Assembly (NCBI RefSeq): GCF_009870125.1
Contig: NC_046681.1
Span: forward strand, 23,892,001 to 23,956,000
Direction of reading: 5' to 3'
DNA: 64,000 nt
Source: Drosophila pseudoobscura
Lineage: Eukaryota; Arthropoda; Insecta; Diptera; Drosophilidae
This document shows, piece by piece, positions 1 to 12,099 of this stretch. Made by a program: the position numbers and the translations under genes. Numbering within the stretch: the stretch's first letter is position 1; each line of letters opens with the position of its first letter. The notes under the pieces are model-generated. The model was not told the DNA's origin. It saw only the letters and a program-made list of their open reading frames with translations, and made no database searches.

Positions 1-560
1 TCTTTAATATATTTATTTGTATTTAATTTAATTTGATTTAATTTAATTTAATTTAATTTAATTGTATTTTTTTAAAGTGTATTTTTATTTGATTTTATCT
101 TTATTTAATTGTATTTTTATTAATTTGTATTTTTATTTAATTGTATTTTTATTTAATTGTATTTTTATTTAATTGTATTTTTATTTAATTGTATTTTCTT
201 TAATTGTATTTTTATTTAATTGTATTTTTATTTATTTTTAGTTATTTTAATTTGTATTTATATTTATTTGTATTTATATTTATTTGTATTTATATTTATT
301 TGTATTTATATTTATTTGTATTTATATTTATTTGTATTTATATTTATTTGTATTTATATTTATTTGTATTTATATTTATTTGTATTTATATTTATTTGTA
401 TTTATATTTATTTGTATTTATATTTATTTGTATTTATATTTATTTGTATTTATATTTATTTGTATTTATATTTATTTGTATTTTTATTTATTTGTATTTT
501 TATTTATTTATATATTTTTTTATTTATTTATATAATTTTTTTGTTTATATTTATTTATTA
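1..560. repeat. AT-rich minisatellite block with 16-bp units
   Basis: Two related tandem arrays adjoin. About 85-235 repeats a 16-bp unit of the form ATTTTTATTTAATTGT. About 245-480 repeats a 16-bp unit of the form TTTATTTGTATTTATA, at least 14 times and almost without variation. Because 16 is not a multiple of 3, all frames read as Tyr/Leu/Phe/Ile protein with a 16-residue period; these open frames are by-products of the repeat and not genes. The flanks (1-85, 480-560) are degenerate versions of the same sequence. Confidence 0.9.
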
Positions 561-1445
561 TTTTTTTTATCACAAATCCCTGTTCGAAATAAATAAAGAC
601 AGGGTCATAAGAGCAGCAAAAAAGAGCAGTAAAAAGCTACAGAAAACAGTAGAAACATTAAAGAAAAGGTATTTAAATCCCCCAGAAATAAAAGCAATAT
701 ATTTCCAGCGGCAAAAAAGAGAAGGCAGGGTAGTAGAAACGAGAAACAATAGGAACAATAAATTGTAGCTGTACTTATAAACTGTTGACAAATGTTGTCC
801 AATATTGCCTTTGCTTTGTAGGTTTTTACCCGCCATTTTGTTGGTCTTTTTTCTCGAGCACTTCATGCGGAAAAATGCACTAGAAAACACAATTTGAAGA
901 TGGCGGAAGGAATGCTCCATCCAAAAAATGAAACTAAGGACACGAACAGCTCGAGGAGGAATCAAGAGCAGCGCAGAGCAGCAGCCAGCTCGAGGGGGAG
1001 GCGGAGGAGGAGGAGGCGGAGGAGCAGCTGCGTTTGATGTCTTTAGCCCGAAGGCAGTGCAAGGTGGTGTCTGGCGGAGTGGCTGGGTATGGCATGTCCT
1101 GACATTGCATTCTGCTCTGCCCCTTATGCCATAAAGATTACATTTTTTTGGGCAGAGATGGCAAGTGAAAGGGAAGCCGGAGATACCGAGCGATAAGGTG
1201 GCTTCGTGGCAAGCAAGGCGGAAAGTTGGATATTTATTTTCATTTGTAATCCTAAAAAATTCCTGCAAGGTTGAGTTATGCGAGAAACCATTGTCAAAGG
1301 ATATTGGGTATTACCGAGAGGGTTCTGGATATTCGGAAGGCATTTTAGAGATAGAATTTCCCTGGCATTCCATCGGATATTAGACTACAATTAATTTGTG
1401 TTTAATTTATATAAACTCCCACCAAAACCGAGATTTACTCTCTGA
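561..1445. other. Intergenic, no gene seen
   Basis: No coding signal is convincing. The only compositional feature is a purine tract of GGAGGC/GGAGGA type at about 985-1025, which gives a poly-Gly open frame on plus and poly-Pro on minus. Confidence 0.5.
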
Positions 1446-1653
1446 CGGGTTCTGCCCCTCTTCTAACCCCTCTTCTGCCCCTCTTCTACCCCTCTTTTGC
1501 CCCTCTTCTGTCCCTCTTCTGTCCCTCTTCTGCCCCTCTTCTGGCTCCTCTTCTAACCCCTCTTCTAACCCCTCTTCTGGCCCCTCTTCTGGCCCCTCTT
1601 CTGCCCCATCTTCTGCCCCTCTTCTGGCCCCTCTTCTGCCCCTCTTCTAACCA
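1446..1653. repeat. CT-rich 11-bp minisatellite
   Basis: About 19 tandem copies of an 11-bp pyrimidine unit (CCCTCTTCTGN), with a few 12-13 bp variants such as CTCCTCTTCTAAC. One strand is almost pure pyrimidine, so triplex or slippage-prone DNA is plausible. Both-strand open frames across it are low-complexity. Confidence 0.9.
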
Positions 1654-2523
1654 ATCCTGCCATATGCCACACACAATATGCACTCACCAGAGGAAAATTC
1701 AATGGGAGGGGAGAAGGCGGGGCGCCGCGACGTGTCGATTGCAGATACAGATACAAATACAAATTAGTGTAATTAAATGTCAAACAAGTGCTTGGAAATG
1801 ACAGGCAACTGTGGTTAAGGGTGCTTTTGGATGCTTTAGCAATAATTATAGTACTCCCGGAGTTGCAAGGTTGCAAGGTTGCTGGTGCCCTGCCACCCGG
1901 CCACCCTGCCACCGTTTGCGGTTGTAAAACTTTATGCCTGAACTTGATGACACTTTGCTGCAGCTGCAACTCAATTGCAGCCCTCGCTGTCGCTCGTGAT
2001 ACGCTCTTCAAGTGGATTTTGTGGTTGTTTGCCAAAATTTTGTGCGGCTTCAAAAGTTGGGGACGTACTCGTGGTTTAGTGGATACTTGATTTTCTGTGG
2101 CATCTGCAAATCTGTAAATTGATACAACTCGTTTTTCGTCATTCAATCAATGCGGAATATTCGTAATTGTAGCTCTATATTGGGGCTTAATTTATTCCCA
2201 TTTATAGAGGGACATCTGGTGGATACTTAGTCTCCCATTTGAACCTCTATTCTGTTGCTTTTTTACCTCGAAATTTTATAGTTCTTTTCTCTGATGGCGC
2301 TTAAGCATTTTGTTCGATGAAGTGGCGGTAATTGTGTCGTAAAATGGGAGCTAAAGTGGGAGCTTAATGTCCTTGCTAAGGGACACATTGTCACTGTGTG
2401 CCTGGCTAAGAATAATGCTGTTATACAAGGATAAACGGGTTGTGGGTATTCGTTATAAGATTTCAAATAAAAACAATCCGTTTTGGAGCTCGTTATTTCG
2501 GTACCACCCATGAAAAGAGGACG
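1654..2523. other. Intergenic, no gene seen
   Basis: Unique sequence apart from a short ATACAGATACAAATAC tract at about 1743-1765. Open frames on both strands are short and show no recognisable motif. Confidence 0.45.
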
Positions 2524-2719
2524 AGCTGCAGTACTTCCTGCGTCCAGTAGATCACAGATCCAACGTACCCCCTGGATGTTGTCTTTCAACGTTCTACTTA
2601 AGGTCAATTCCAAGCTGAACGGCATCAATCACAAGCTAAAGGATGACCCTACCACGCCAGACTCTACTCTGTCAAAGAATGCCAGGGTTTTGGGTGCCGA
2701 TCAGCGTGAATTTGGATAA
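2524..2719 (+). pseudogene. Decayed Argonaute-2-like PIWI-domain fragment
   Basis: The frame from 2585 to the stop at 2717-2719 contains LLKVNSKLNGINHKLKDDP, which I recognise as the stretch just upstream of the first PIWI catalytic Asp in Drosophila Argonaute 2 (family pattern LLKINSKLNGINHK...DDP). It continues to GAD, where the catalytic Asp should be, and then skips the usual VTHPSP segment, resuming at QRE. In another frame, at 2524-2532, GAGCTGCAG encodes ELQ, which fits the Ago2 sequence about 26 codons upstream. Here only 65 nt separate ELQ from the Asn codon of NVLLK at 2588, so a frameshifting deletion of about 13 nt is implied. A TAA follows shortly. No other PIWI exon is seen nearby. 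It is therefore read as a truncated, non-functional copy. Identification is from memory of the family and not from a search. Confidence 0.7.
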
Positions 2720-5700
2720 TACATAGGAAGGAACTGCCTAGATAGAAGCAGGTTCTGGCTGATACCAAGAACAAGGACAGGGGATCCATCGAGAAGGAAG
2801 GAGCAGCTGCGAAGACACAGGACCGAGGATATTGCAAGCTAATTTTGATCAAAACTCTAGCGAATTTTGCTTTCACTTCCTTCTTTCAAATACAAAGCAA
2901 AACCCCCCCAAAAAACGAGGTCTTCAAAAACTATTTCATGTATTCCCCTTTCGACCCCCTGCACGTTCCTTGCCTTAGTTTTTGCCCCTAGTTTTCACAC
3001 ACTTTTCCGACCATTAAGTGCAGCCACAGCAGCTTTTTTCTGGGAACTTTTTAAAGCAAAAAAATACAAGCTAAATTAAAATGAGAGCACAAATTTGTTG
3101 CAGCTCTTTGGCGTTTGACTTTCGCACAAAGGGAGCCACTGAGCCACGCCCATGGGAGCGGGGAGCCCGTGGGAGAGATGCAAATGAATCTGCCCGAGCG
3201 GTTTACAAAAAATGCACGCCCCCAGCCGATTTTCGGGGCAAGGCAGACCATTTGTCGGTTATTTGGGGTTCTCTTCGTTCTCTAGGTTCCCCACGACGAG
3301 TATATATAAGGGATACAGAGGCACAGATACAGATACAGATACATTACGTATAGATTTGAGTAATGAGAAAAGTTGAAATGCAGGGCAACGCGGATTATTC
3401 ATTAGCCTGCGGCTTAGGTGTTGAATTTTTTGAGTGTGTTTTCCAGGGGGAACACCCTTCCCCCCGCCCCCCTCTTGCATCTCTAATTGCCGAATTTAGT
3501 TGGAGACCAAACTCCAAACTTCGTCTGGTTTTTGGAAACTTTTCGACCAAAGCGTGAATGAAATTTAAAAAACTATTTTTTACCCTTAAAAAAAAAAAGG
3601 ATGAGCAAACAGAGAAAAAGTTTTAATTGCTCTAATAGAGGATTTTAATAAATGTTAAAATGTTCAAAGGCTGCTAAAAATACCATATATGTATGTAGAT
3701 AGCCCTCGGCGGTTTCGCCTGGTGGTATTTATAGAGGGAGATGTGTCAAGGGATATTGTATCTGTGCATCTGCCATGGAGGTTAAGGCTCGGTTTTTTGC
3801 ACGTGGTGTGCCCTAGAGCCTCTAGAGGGAAGTCCTTGGATGTCCTTTGAGGGTAGGGTTGGGTAGGGTATCACATCAGTTATCACTATCATCACTATCC
3901 TATTTCTATCCCTATCTTTTTTCAATCACCCACGTTTCTACCAGGTCTTAAAATGCAAGATTTACGGGCTTCTGATGGCAAAGCAAAGTGTTGGCGTAAA
4001 AAATGATTTACTTGGAACAAAAAATATAAGAATATTCAGGGCTTGAGCAGGGGAGCCCCTAGTTTGAAATTCAGTACTTATCCCACCAGATCACCATTTG
4101 GTTTGATTTTGAGCTGGTAAAATCGTAAAAATGCTCATTTTCCCTATATTCTGGTGGGAGGATCGTTTGTTGGGATCCTTGGCCCAACAAACACAATTTA
4201 AGACAAATAATCAAATTATTGGAGTCAAGGGTATAATCTGTGGAATGTTTATTCTAAATTTGATGTAAAACATGCACGGATCTGGAAATAAATTAAGTAA
4301 AATTTCATATTGGAATAAACCAAGCTGTGAATATTTTTCTCAGAACTTGGGAATTTATAGGATATTTATCGACCTTATTTAAAGGTAAAAAAATTATGAA
4401 ATAATTAAAAAAAAATTTACCAAGTGAATTAAGGGCTGAGGTCAGGACTGAGGTCATTTTTCGTTGAATTTCAGTAATAATTATGTCTGAAAAAAAAGAT
4501 TCCATCTTTTTGTGACTTTTTGTTTGTTTCCAACAAAAGTTGCCTTTCTCAAACGAACACTTTTGTGGCAGGTCACGTTGACTTTCTCCAACAACTGCCT
4601 GGGGCACTCCGCTGTGTGGAGACGAAAGAGAAAGTACAGTGAATACATTTGTGACCAATGGAAGATTCACTGGAAATATATGCTCTTATATGGTCTCCCT
4701 CCGCCGTTCCTCAATTCCTCATTTTAATATCCCTTTCTGAATAAATTTCATTACAATTTCGAGCAAATTGTACTCCAAAACATATTTCCTTTAATTACCA
4801 AAACATAAAAGCCAATCAATCCATGGAGTACTGTGTTTTTTTTTACTGTCTGGATTTTTATTGGGCAATCGGAAGGCAATTATATAAAGCCGCCTACAAA
4901 TGGGTCATTAGGGCAGAACAATCGGCACATAATAAAGAGAGAACCAACAAGGGAAGAGGGGATGTAGTTGTGCGAGGTGCGAGGGGGGGGGGCGAGGGGA
5001 GTGGTTCTGGTCATCGACAATTCAATGCCGATTTAATGACACCATCCATGGTGTTACATTTATTTAAATATCTATTAGTTCCGACGGTCATTAATATTTA
5101 TTGTCATTGACATTGTCTGGCTGTCACTGTCGCTGCTCATTTGTCTCTTGCCTGAAAGTGCCACAGTGCTGCAAGGGGGGGGGGGGGGCTACCCCAAAGG
5201 AAAACACACACTCGAGGACTCTGGAAATGAATAAGCAGCTAATAAGGCCTAAGCACATAAGCAGACTAGAAGCACAAACACTGTCTCACATAAGTATATG
5301 CACACACACACACACACCCATAACGATCCAAAGTAGGCTTATGTAATGCCTCTCCGTCCCTTCTGCCGGCTACCACGCAGTAAACCCCCCTTTTGTCCGC
5401 CATCGAGGGCCCTGATTGATGTGGGAAAAGCGCATTGAGCGAGCAACATTGTTAATCCCCACAGACAGCGACTTTGTTTAATTATAGCAAATGAAAAGGT
5501 TTTGCTTTGCTTCAATATCAGAGAAAGACCTGCAAATGCCAGGGAAATGCTTCAATTTAATAGATTTGTTGGAGCCACACTAGAATTTCGATTATTGTTC
5601 CACCTCCTCCACATATCCGGGGGGAGGAGGTCGTTCCACCTAAGGAAAAGCCAGACAAGGCGCAGGTAAAGGCTAGGAAGGAGGCCATTGGGAGGAAATC

Positions 5701-6863
5701 ATCAAAGATCCCAGCCGCAAAATAGTTCAAGGTGTGGCACATCCTAAGTAAGGGATCCCGAGGAATATCCACGAGCTTTCAAAGAGGACTTGGACAATAG
5801 ATCTTGGGACACCATGAATTTAGAGGCCAAGGGATGGAGATATGCACGATATTGTCTCCGTGCCTGCCTGGGATCCGCGCGTGACAGCCTTCTGCTGGTG
5901 GATGACCACTGGATGGTCATCAACGTCCAAATATGTACAAGTCGACATTGATGATCACCTAACGAGGTTCTTCCTAGGCGCCAGGCCAAAAAGAATGCTC
6001 ATCGGAGGTCCACCCCATGGACGATGCTCTGAGCTACACCCGTAAGGACACACCAGCGACTTTTTCGAATAGTTTTTTAGATGAAATAATATACAGAAAT
6101 ACCCTTGAACAACCATAAGTCGAACCACTATTATCCAAAGAAAAATGTTGGACCTAAGGAGACCTCCACTCCTCTGTAAGCCCCCTAAAGGCGGCTGCCC
6201 CTCGTTTTAGTTAGAATTAAGGAAAATTTAACTTACAGACCTTCGAGTTATGGCACTTCAACTATCTACTACTGTTGTTGTTACTTTGTTTTTGTCTCGA
6301 AATCCCCAACAAGTCTCCAAATCGAATTTCATGCTTGTTTCACACTCTATAATTTCTGCTGCACCGCAGATGGATTCATTCCTGAATTACCAGTTGTTTG
6401 GGCGGATCATCTCTCAGCTGCTGACAGGCATAATTAATGAATTTCATTTAATTGAAATGAAAATGAAAATTGCGTTATGCTAATTTTTTTTTTTTCTGGC
6501 AAATATTCGTAATTATTATGTGGCCAAAAGCCGTGTCCGTGTGTGGCAGACACAAATTGGATTTGGCAAATAGAAGCGAATAAATTGGGTGAAATGAAAT
6601 CAACAATTGTTCACCGAAAATTGCAAAACTGCAGCAGCCTTTGTATGTTTATTAATATTTCTGATATTTCATTGTTGCCATGGCGATTGTTGCATACCAC
6701 CAATATGCAGAGAGGCTGGTTCAATGCCTCTTCCAGGGACAGACAGGGGGGGGAGGGGCCCCTGTTTAGTCTCAAGTGTGCAGAGAAGGTGAACGAACAG
6801 CCCACACAGATACTCGTGTAAGGACATAAATATTTATGGCCAGGATTTGCAGCACACTTTACG
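2720..6863. other. Intergenic, no gene seen
   Basis: Holds short simple tracts: GATACA at about 3313-3340, a G-run at about 4984-4992, a G-run at about 5176-5188, and CA at about 5298-5318. The stretch 5590-6050 has open-frame pieces in several phases, interrupted by stops, without a recognisable domain. I see no complete gene or RNA gene. Confidence 0.4.
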
Positions 6864-6901
6864 GGGGCTGGGCCGAGTCCCCTGGCAGGACTCGGCAGCC
6901 C
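6864..6901. other. Strong GC-rich inverted repeat (hairpin)
   Basis: GCCGAGTCC and GGACTCGGC form a perfect 9-bp stem around a 7-nt loop, extended by an outer GGGCT/AGCCC arm across a two-base bulge. It sits in AT-rich sequence and is followed by GGCC...TTTAAAGGCC complementarity. The stem is shorter than a typical pre-miRNA duplex. Function is unknown. Confidence 0.6.
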
Positions 6902-7479
6902 TTCGGCCTTAAAGCCGCCGTTTAATTTGATTAAATGCTTCGACCTTTAAAGGCCAAGCAAGCGGTTAAAAGGCCCTGCTACTCCCCCCGGTAGAAGGCG
7001 AGGCCCCTGAAAATTCATCGAGTAAATAATTTAACCACATTCAATTATGTATCCCCGCATCCTATATACAGCTGTACATAGGAGTATATATACTTTTATG
7101 CAGAAACCTAAATATAAATCTCTGGAGGGACTGGGCCTGGGCATCATTTTGTTAATACGTCTGATGAAATGGAATATCTATTCTGTACTTTGGGGACCTT
7201 TGGGGGAGCCGCTGAATGAATTATGAAAATTGGGTTTCACGTGTTTTTTTCTTCTTCTTCTTCTGCTGGCGAATATGCCACGAATTTGTGGATGCTTTAA
7301 GAAATTTAAGGAGAATTTTTGAGGCAGTAATTGGATATTTGTTAGCTCATTAATTAAGATACTCATCGCTCAATATTCGCTTAAATATAATTAAAATATC
7401 AGTTTCTTGATTCATTTGATAACGAATAAACCAAAGAATAATTTAAACCTATAGCTGAAATATATTTTTTAATTATAAT

Positions 7480-7820
7480 AAATAACAATCATTTTGAATT
7501 AATAATAATAATTTATGATCAATAATAATAATTAAAAATAATAATTTTGAATTAATAATAATAATATGTAATCAATAATAATAATTTTGAATTATGAATA
7601 ATTTTGAATTATGAATAATTTTGAATTATGAATAATTTTGAATTATGAATAATTTTGAATTATGAATAATTTTGAATTATGAATAATTTTGAATTTATAA
7701 TAATTTTGAATTAATAATAATTTTTAGTTAATAATAATTTTGAATTAATAATAATTTTGAATTAATAATAATAATTTTGATTTAATAATATTAATTATGA
7801 ATTTATAAATAATAATACTA
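7480..7820. repeat. AT-rich repeat block with a 17-bp array
   Basis: Low-complexity TAATAATAAT sequence surrounds about six near-identical 17-bp units (GAATTATGAATAATTTT) at about 7583-7695. Confidence 0.85.
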
Positions 7821-10559
7821 ATTTTCATTTTATAATTAATTATTTTACTTAATTAATTTTAACCTTTCATAATTTGTACATATTTTTCTCATTAATGTTT
7901 TTTTTTAATGATTTATAAAATTTTTAGGACTAAAAGAAAAAAACGCACAAGAAAATGTTTACCCATTTCCAAGGACTTACCTCCTTTAACCGAAACTCAA
8001 ATCATGACTCGGAATTTTCTTAGTGTTTTCCTCAAAGTGTGGCCTTTTCCCACAGCTTCTTTTTCCTTTTTCCTTTTTTTTTTGTCTGTTTCAGTTATCA
8101 GCGATTTCCTTCTTTTCACTTCATCATCTCCTGCCGCACTCACTTTTTATTGAACTTTTCTTTTTATTGTCTCTCGTTATTTCATTTACTTAGGATCCAT
8201 CCGCCTGCTCCCATTTTAGGTTCAATTTGTATACAAATATTTAAATTAAATTTCATATATTTCCGCTGTTCGTCTGTGTCTCTGTGTGTGTTCTTTCGTA
8301 TCTGTGTGTCCGTCTGTGGGTGGGCATGGGTTTTTCCCATTTGGTCTTTAGCTCGGAAATTGGCTTTATTTCTAGCCAACTTTATCTTTCTGTGTTTATT
8401 CGGTTTACCATTTACTAAATATTCACAAATTTAACCCGAAATATGTGCTGGCGATTTTTAAAAGTATTTTCTATTGTTTTTGAGATGAGCGAAAGTTCTG
8501 CCTGTTCAATATTTAAATGTGGAGTGGATTAAAAGAGCTTAGTCGGATGAACAAGTTTTCAATGAAATGGTCAAACAATTCCCGGGATATTTAGATAAAT
8601 TCTTTAATATGTTTTTTGGTTTTTTTTATGTGGGAAGTGTAGCTGCATAAAAGGAGAAAAACATGTGAAAATTAATGGATAAAATGCAGGACTATATGGA
8701 TATACCCATATGGCCAGAAACATAGGCTTTTTAAAAAGATTTTTTTGTTGTTTCAAAAAATTCTACAAAATAATGCAAAAAAGTTTTGTTTACAAAAAAG
8801 GCATATTTTGCAGAAAATTTATTAGTTTATCGGTTAAAATTGATTTTCTTTTAAAAACTTTTGAAAACTGAAAAGTTTTGGCCTTACTCCGCCACTGTCT
8901 GTATTTTTTTTATTGTAAGCTCGAAATCTGTATTGGCTCTACTACTAAATATTTAAACACTAATTAAATCATCCATAAACCCAACTTAAATCCAAATAAA
9001 CATACAAAAGAATTAAATATAATCTTCAGTGAAAGAGAACCAAAAAACTCCGCAACAATAAATGCATATTTAATGCCAAGTTTTGGCTTTCTAAGCCCCA
9101 ATTTCCAATTTCCAACCAAAAAGCAAACCAGTTCTAATGGCCGGAGAGTGCAAGGCTGCAGCATTGTGTGACCCCCTTGCTTCCTGGGAGGGGATGCTGG
9201 CTATCGCATGCCTGCACTCGAGTCGGAGTCTTGCAATTAATTCCCAACTTTCGGCCACTGCTGCACTTTGCCCATAACTAAGCATCAGTGGAGCTATCTC
9301 CGAGGAGCTCTATGTGGCTGTATTAACGTTAATAATGAAGGCAACGGGGAGGGCCACGGGGACAACGGAAGTTGATGGAAAACTTTCGAATAGACCAGAG
9401 AACTTTTTAAATACAGTAAAATGTGCCAAGGGCCTCGAAGGGCAGGGAGGGTGGCAGGGAGGGAGGTCAGGGGGCAGGAATTACCAACAGCTGAGCTTAA
9501 ATATTTATGAATATTTATTAGCCGTGAACTGTCGCTTATTAAGGATCCTAATGGCAGCAGGAACTGGAGGCAAGGCGGAAGTTGGACCTGTTGCCGCCGC
9601 CTCATTAATGGAATAAAATTTCCGTTCGGTTTGCCCCGCCGCGGCCGGAGGCAAAGTTAATTACAATATTTCATTGCTTCTGTGGTGCATGAAGGGGAGG
9701 GGAGGGGGAATTTTATTTCTTAACAAATTGCCAACGGCACATTAAACGCAGAAGAAGTGGAAAAGTAGAAGAAGCCGGTACAAATGGAGGAACAGAAATG
9801 CAAAGCAATTTGTAGTAAATAAAAAAAGCTGAAAGTTAAAATGGCGCCCAAATACGCCAAGCAAACCGGAAGGAAAACTTTTCACACACACACACGCACG
9901 AGAGAGCACCAGAGAGAGAGAGAGAGGGGCACAGATGGGCCTAGACATTGACAGGACACACGGCAGGACTTTGATTTTCATGACCAAGTGATAAGGAAAG
10001 GAGAAAGAGACTCCCCCCCCCCCCCTCCAAGAGGTGGAAGCTATAGAAAGTCGCCTTTGCCGAATACAAAGCACCTTTAATGCCCTCAAAAGAGGAGCAG
10101 AACGAGTAAAGACAGGGAAAAGCTGGACATGGGAGAATGCCAAGACTAAGACAAAGAAAAGGCAACAATTATTGAGTAAAAGAAAGCACAAAAAGTACTT
10201 TTGGATTGCACAAGTCAGTAGATTATTAAAAAACAGAAGAAGAACAAACTAAACACCAAACTGGGATAAAGTGAAAGTTGGAGAAACAAATTAAAGCCAA
10301 GAGAAAAGTAATAAGCGGAGGAATGCAAGGATAAAGCAGAAGCCAAGAATGTTTGAAAAGAGCAAGGCTTTAATATGAAAAAAGAAAGTTAAGAAAGGGA
10401 GGGGAAAGGGTAAAGGGTAAAGAGTATTGCATAGAAGTCCTATGAAGAAACTTAATAATCTCTAAACAGTCGATTCTCAAGAGGAAGGAAATCTTTCGCC
10501 CAATGGAATAAGAAATTATATTAAAATAGTGAGAAAATTATAAAATATTTAAAATAATA
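7821..10559. other. Intergenic with CA and GA tracts
   Basis: No gene recognised. Simple tracts include CA at about 9885-9898, GA at about 9911-9928 and a C-run at about 10014-10025. The small GC-rich stretch 9300-9620 gives overlapping open frames on both strands but no motif. Confidence 0.4.
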
Positions 10560-10795
10560 ATATTGATAATATAATAATATTTATAATATAATAATATTTA
10601 TAATATAATAATATTTATAATATAATAATATTTATAATATAATAATATTTATAATATAATAATATTTATAATATAATAATATTTATAATATAATAATATT
10701 TATAATATAATAATATAGAAATATTTAAAATTGAATAATATTTAAAATTGAATAATATTTATAATTGAATAATATTTATAATTTAATAATAATAC
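10560..10795. repeat. AT-rich 17-bp minisatellite
   Basis: About nine near-perfect copies of a 17-bp unit (AATATTTATAATATAAT), then degenerate copies to about 10795. Unit length and composition resemble the arrays at about 7583 and 35830 in this window. Confidence 0.85.
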
Positions 10796-11347
10796 AAAAT
10801 CCCCTAAGAGGTGAATTTTCAATGACACAACAATTTAATTGTAATTCAAGAAAGAAAAACAAAGTCCTTTGCAGAAAAAATATCTAAGATATAAAAAATA
10901 GAGGAAATGAAAAAATCTTCAAGCAAAGAAAACGAAGAAAAACTTCAACTAAAGCAATAAAAGAGCAGAAGATGAAAATGCAATAAAATGGTAGGAAATG
11001 AAAAATGAATGCAGAAAAGATAAAACAATGAAATAAATGATGGCCAAGAAAGAGAGATTTAACCTAAGGTCTCAAGCGGTTCAGAGACCATTTTAATGAC
11101 AAATTGCAGCAAGTATTTTTGAGAGAAAGACATTTCAATTCAAAGAGAAATATATTTGAAGAACAAACATTCCACAGGCATTTTAGTGAGGCATTTCAAG
11201 GAGCTCAAAAGACTATAATTTATGTAGTGCATAATATTTAGAAAATACGAAGAAAATGTGATCAAATTGATCTTATATACAAGCAGGATCCAGCTGATGA
11301 TAAACAGTGCCTTTTAAGGCTTCCAAACAAACACGAAAATAACCCAA
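10796..11347. other. A-rich intergenic stretch, no gene seen
   Basis: Purine-rich sequence (many AAAGAAAGAAAA-type runs) without a supported open frame, RNA gene or tandem array. Confidence 0.4.
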
Positions 11348-11700
11348 AGAAACCCAATGAAATGCCATAATTTAGACATCGCCGAAGCGTCGACGTGTCT
11401 GTCCCTCTCCTGGCTGGAACCGTCTCTACAGAGACTCCCGGCAGAGATTTGAGATCTGTACACCCCCAGGCATCCTGGGAACTTCTTCCTTACACAACAA
11501 GCCCCCAAAATACCCCACAGAAATGCCTCCACATCGAAGTCGCCGAAGCCTGTCCTTCCCTCTGCTGCCTGGAGCCTTCTCTTCAGTCTCGTCAGAGTTC
11601 GATCTCTGTACAGATTGAGAACTTCTTCCGAAACGAAATTGCCCCACTGAAATGTCGACAACAGCCACTCATCATCGAACTCTGGGCATCGCCGAGGCGG
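11348..11700. repeat. Three diverged direct repeats of about 130-165 bp
   Basis: Three blocks begin with related sequence at about 11348 (CCAATGAAATGCC), 11512 (CCACAGAAATGCC) and 11645 (CCACTGAAATGTC). Each is followed by a TCGCCGAAGC or TCGCCGAGGC motif (about 11379, 11541 and 11690). The first two also share GTCTGTCC or CTGTCCTTCC and an ATCTGTACA or CTCTGTACA motif. Open frames cross the region on both strands but none looks conserved. It could be a decayed tandem duplication or the repeat core of a non-autonomous element. Confidence 0.55.
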
Positions 11701-12018
11701 CAACAACAACCTGTAAATAAAGCTCGAAGGGGCAGACGGACGGACGGCACACCGCCACGCTGCTGTCTAGGTGGGATTTATGTATTTCTTTTATATTCAC
11801 AGGTCCTTTCGGTTTTATTTCTTAGACTTTTGGGGGCAGACGCCCACACGGCGCCAAACGGCGCAGCCTGCTCGGCTCTGGTCTGCTCTTCGCGGCTCTT
11901 CTCGATGGTTATTCAACGGCGCCCAAGTCCTGGCTTGAATTCTTTTGATTTTGAGTTTTTAGACATTTTATTTTGTATTTTGTTGTTGCCTGTTTTTCAA
12001 GGCTAATTGGTTGAGGGA

Positions 12019-12041
12019 GGGGGGGGGGGGGGGGGGGGGGG
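12019..12041. repeat. Homopolymer G tract
   Basis: About 23 consecutive G. Its length is unreliable in any assembly. Confidence 0.9.
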
Positions 12042-12099
12042 TTCTTTTTTAATTGAAATTTGCTGATGGCGCCCGCACGGGTTCCGTCGCTTTTCATTC

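Noticed and set aside
204..768. Tyr/Leu/Phe-rich frames of 83-182 codons
   Set aside because: Pure consequence of the 16-bp AT repeat.
5557..6045. Overlapping open frames around the GGTGGATGACCACTGGATGG motif
   Set aside because: Pieces in at least three frames are separated by stops and no protein family could be recognised.
11590..11615. tRNA-like T-arm (CAGAGTTCGATCTCTG)
   Set aside because: The stem pairs, but the loop has 6 instead of 7 bases and no acceptor, D or anticodon arms can be placed around it.
11395..12006. 203-codon plus frame and 131-codon minus frame
   Set aside because: Both cross the diverged direct repeats and cannot both be coding. Neither has a family signature.
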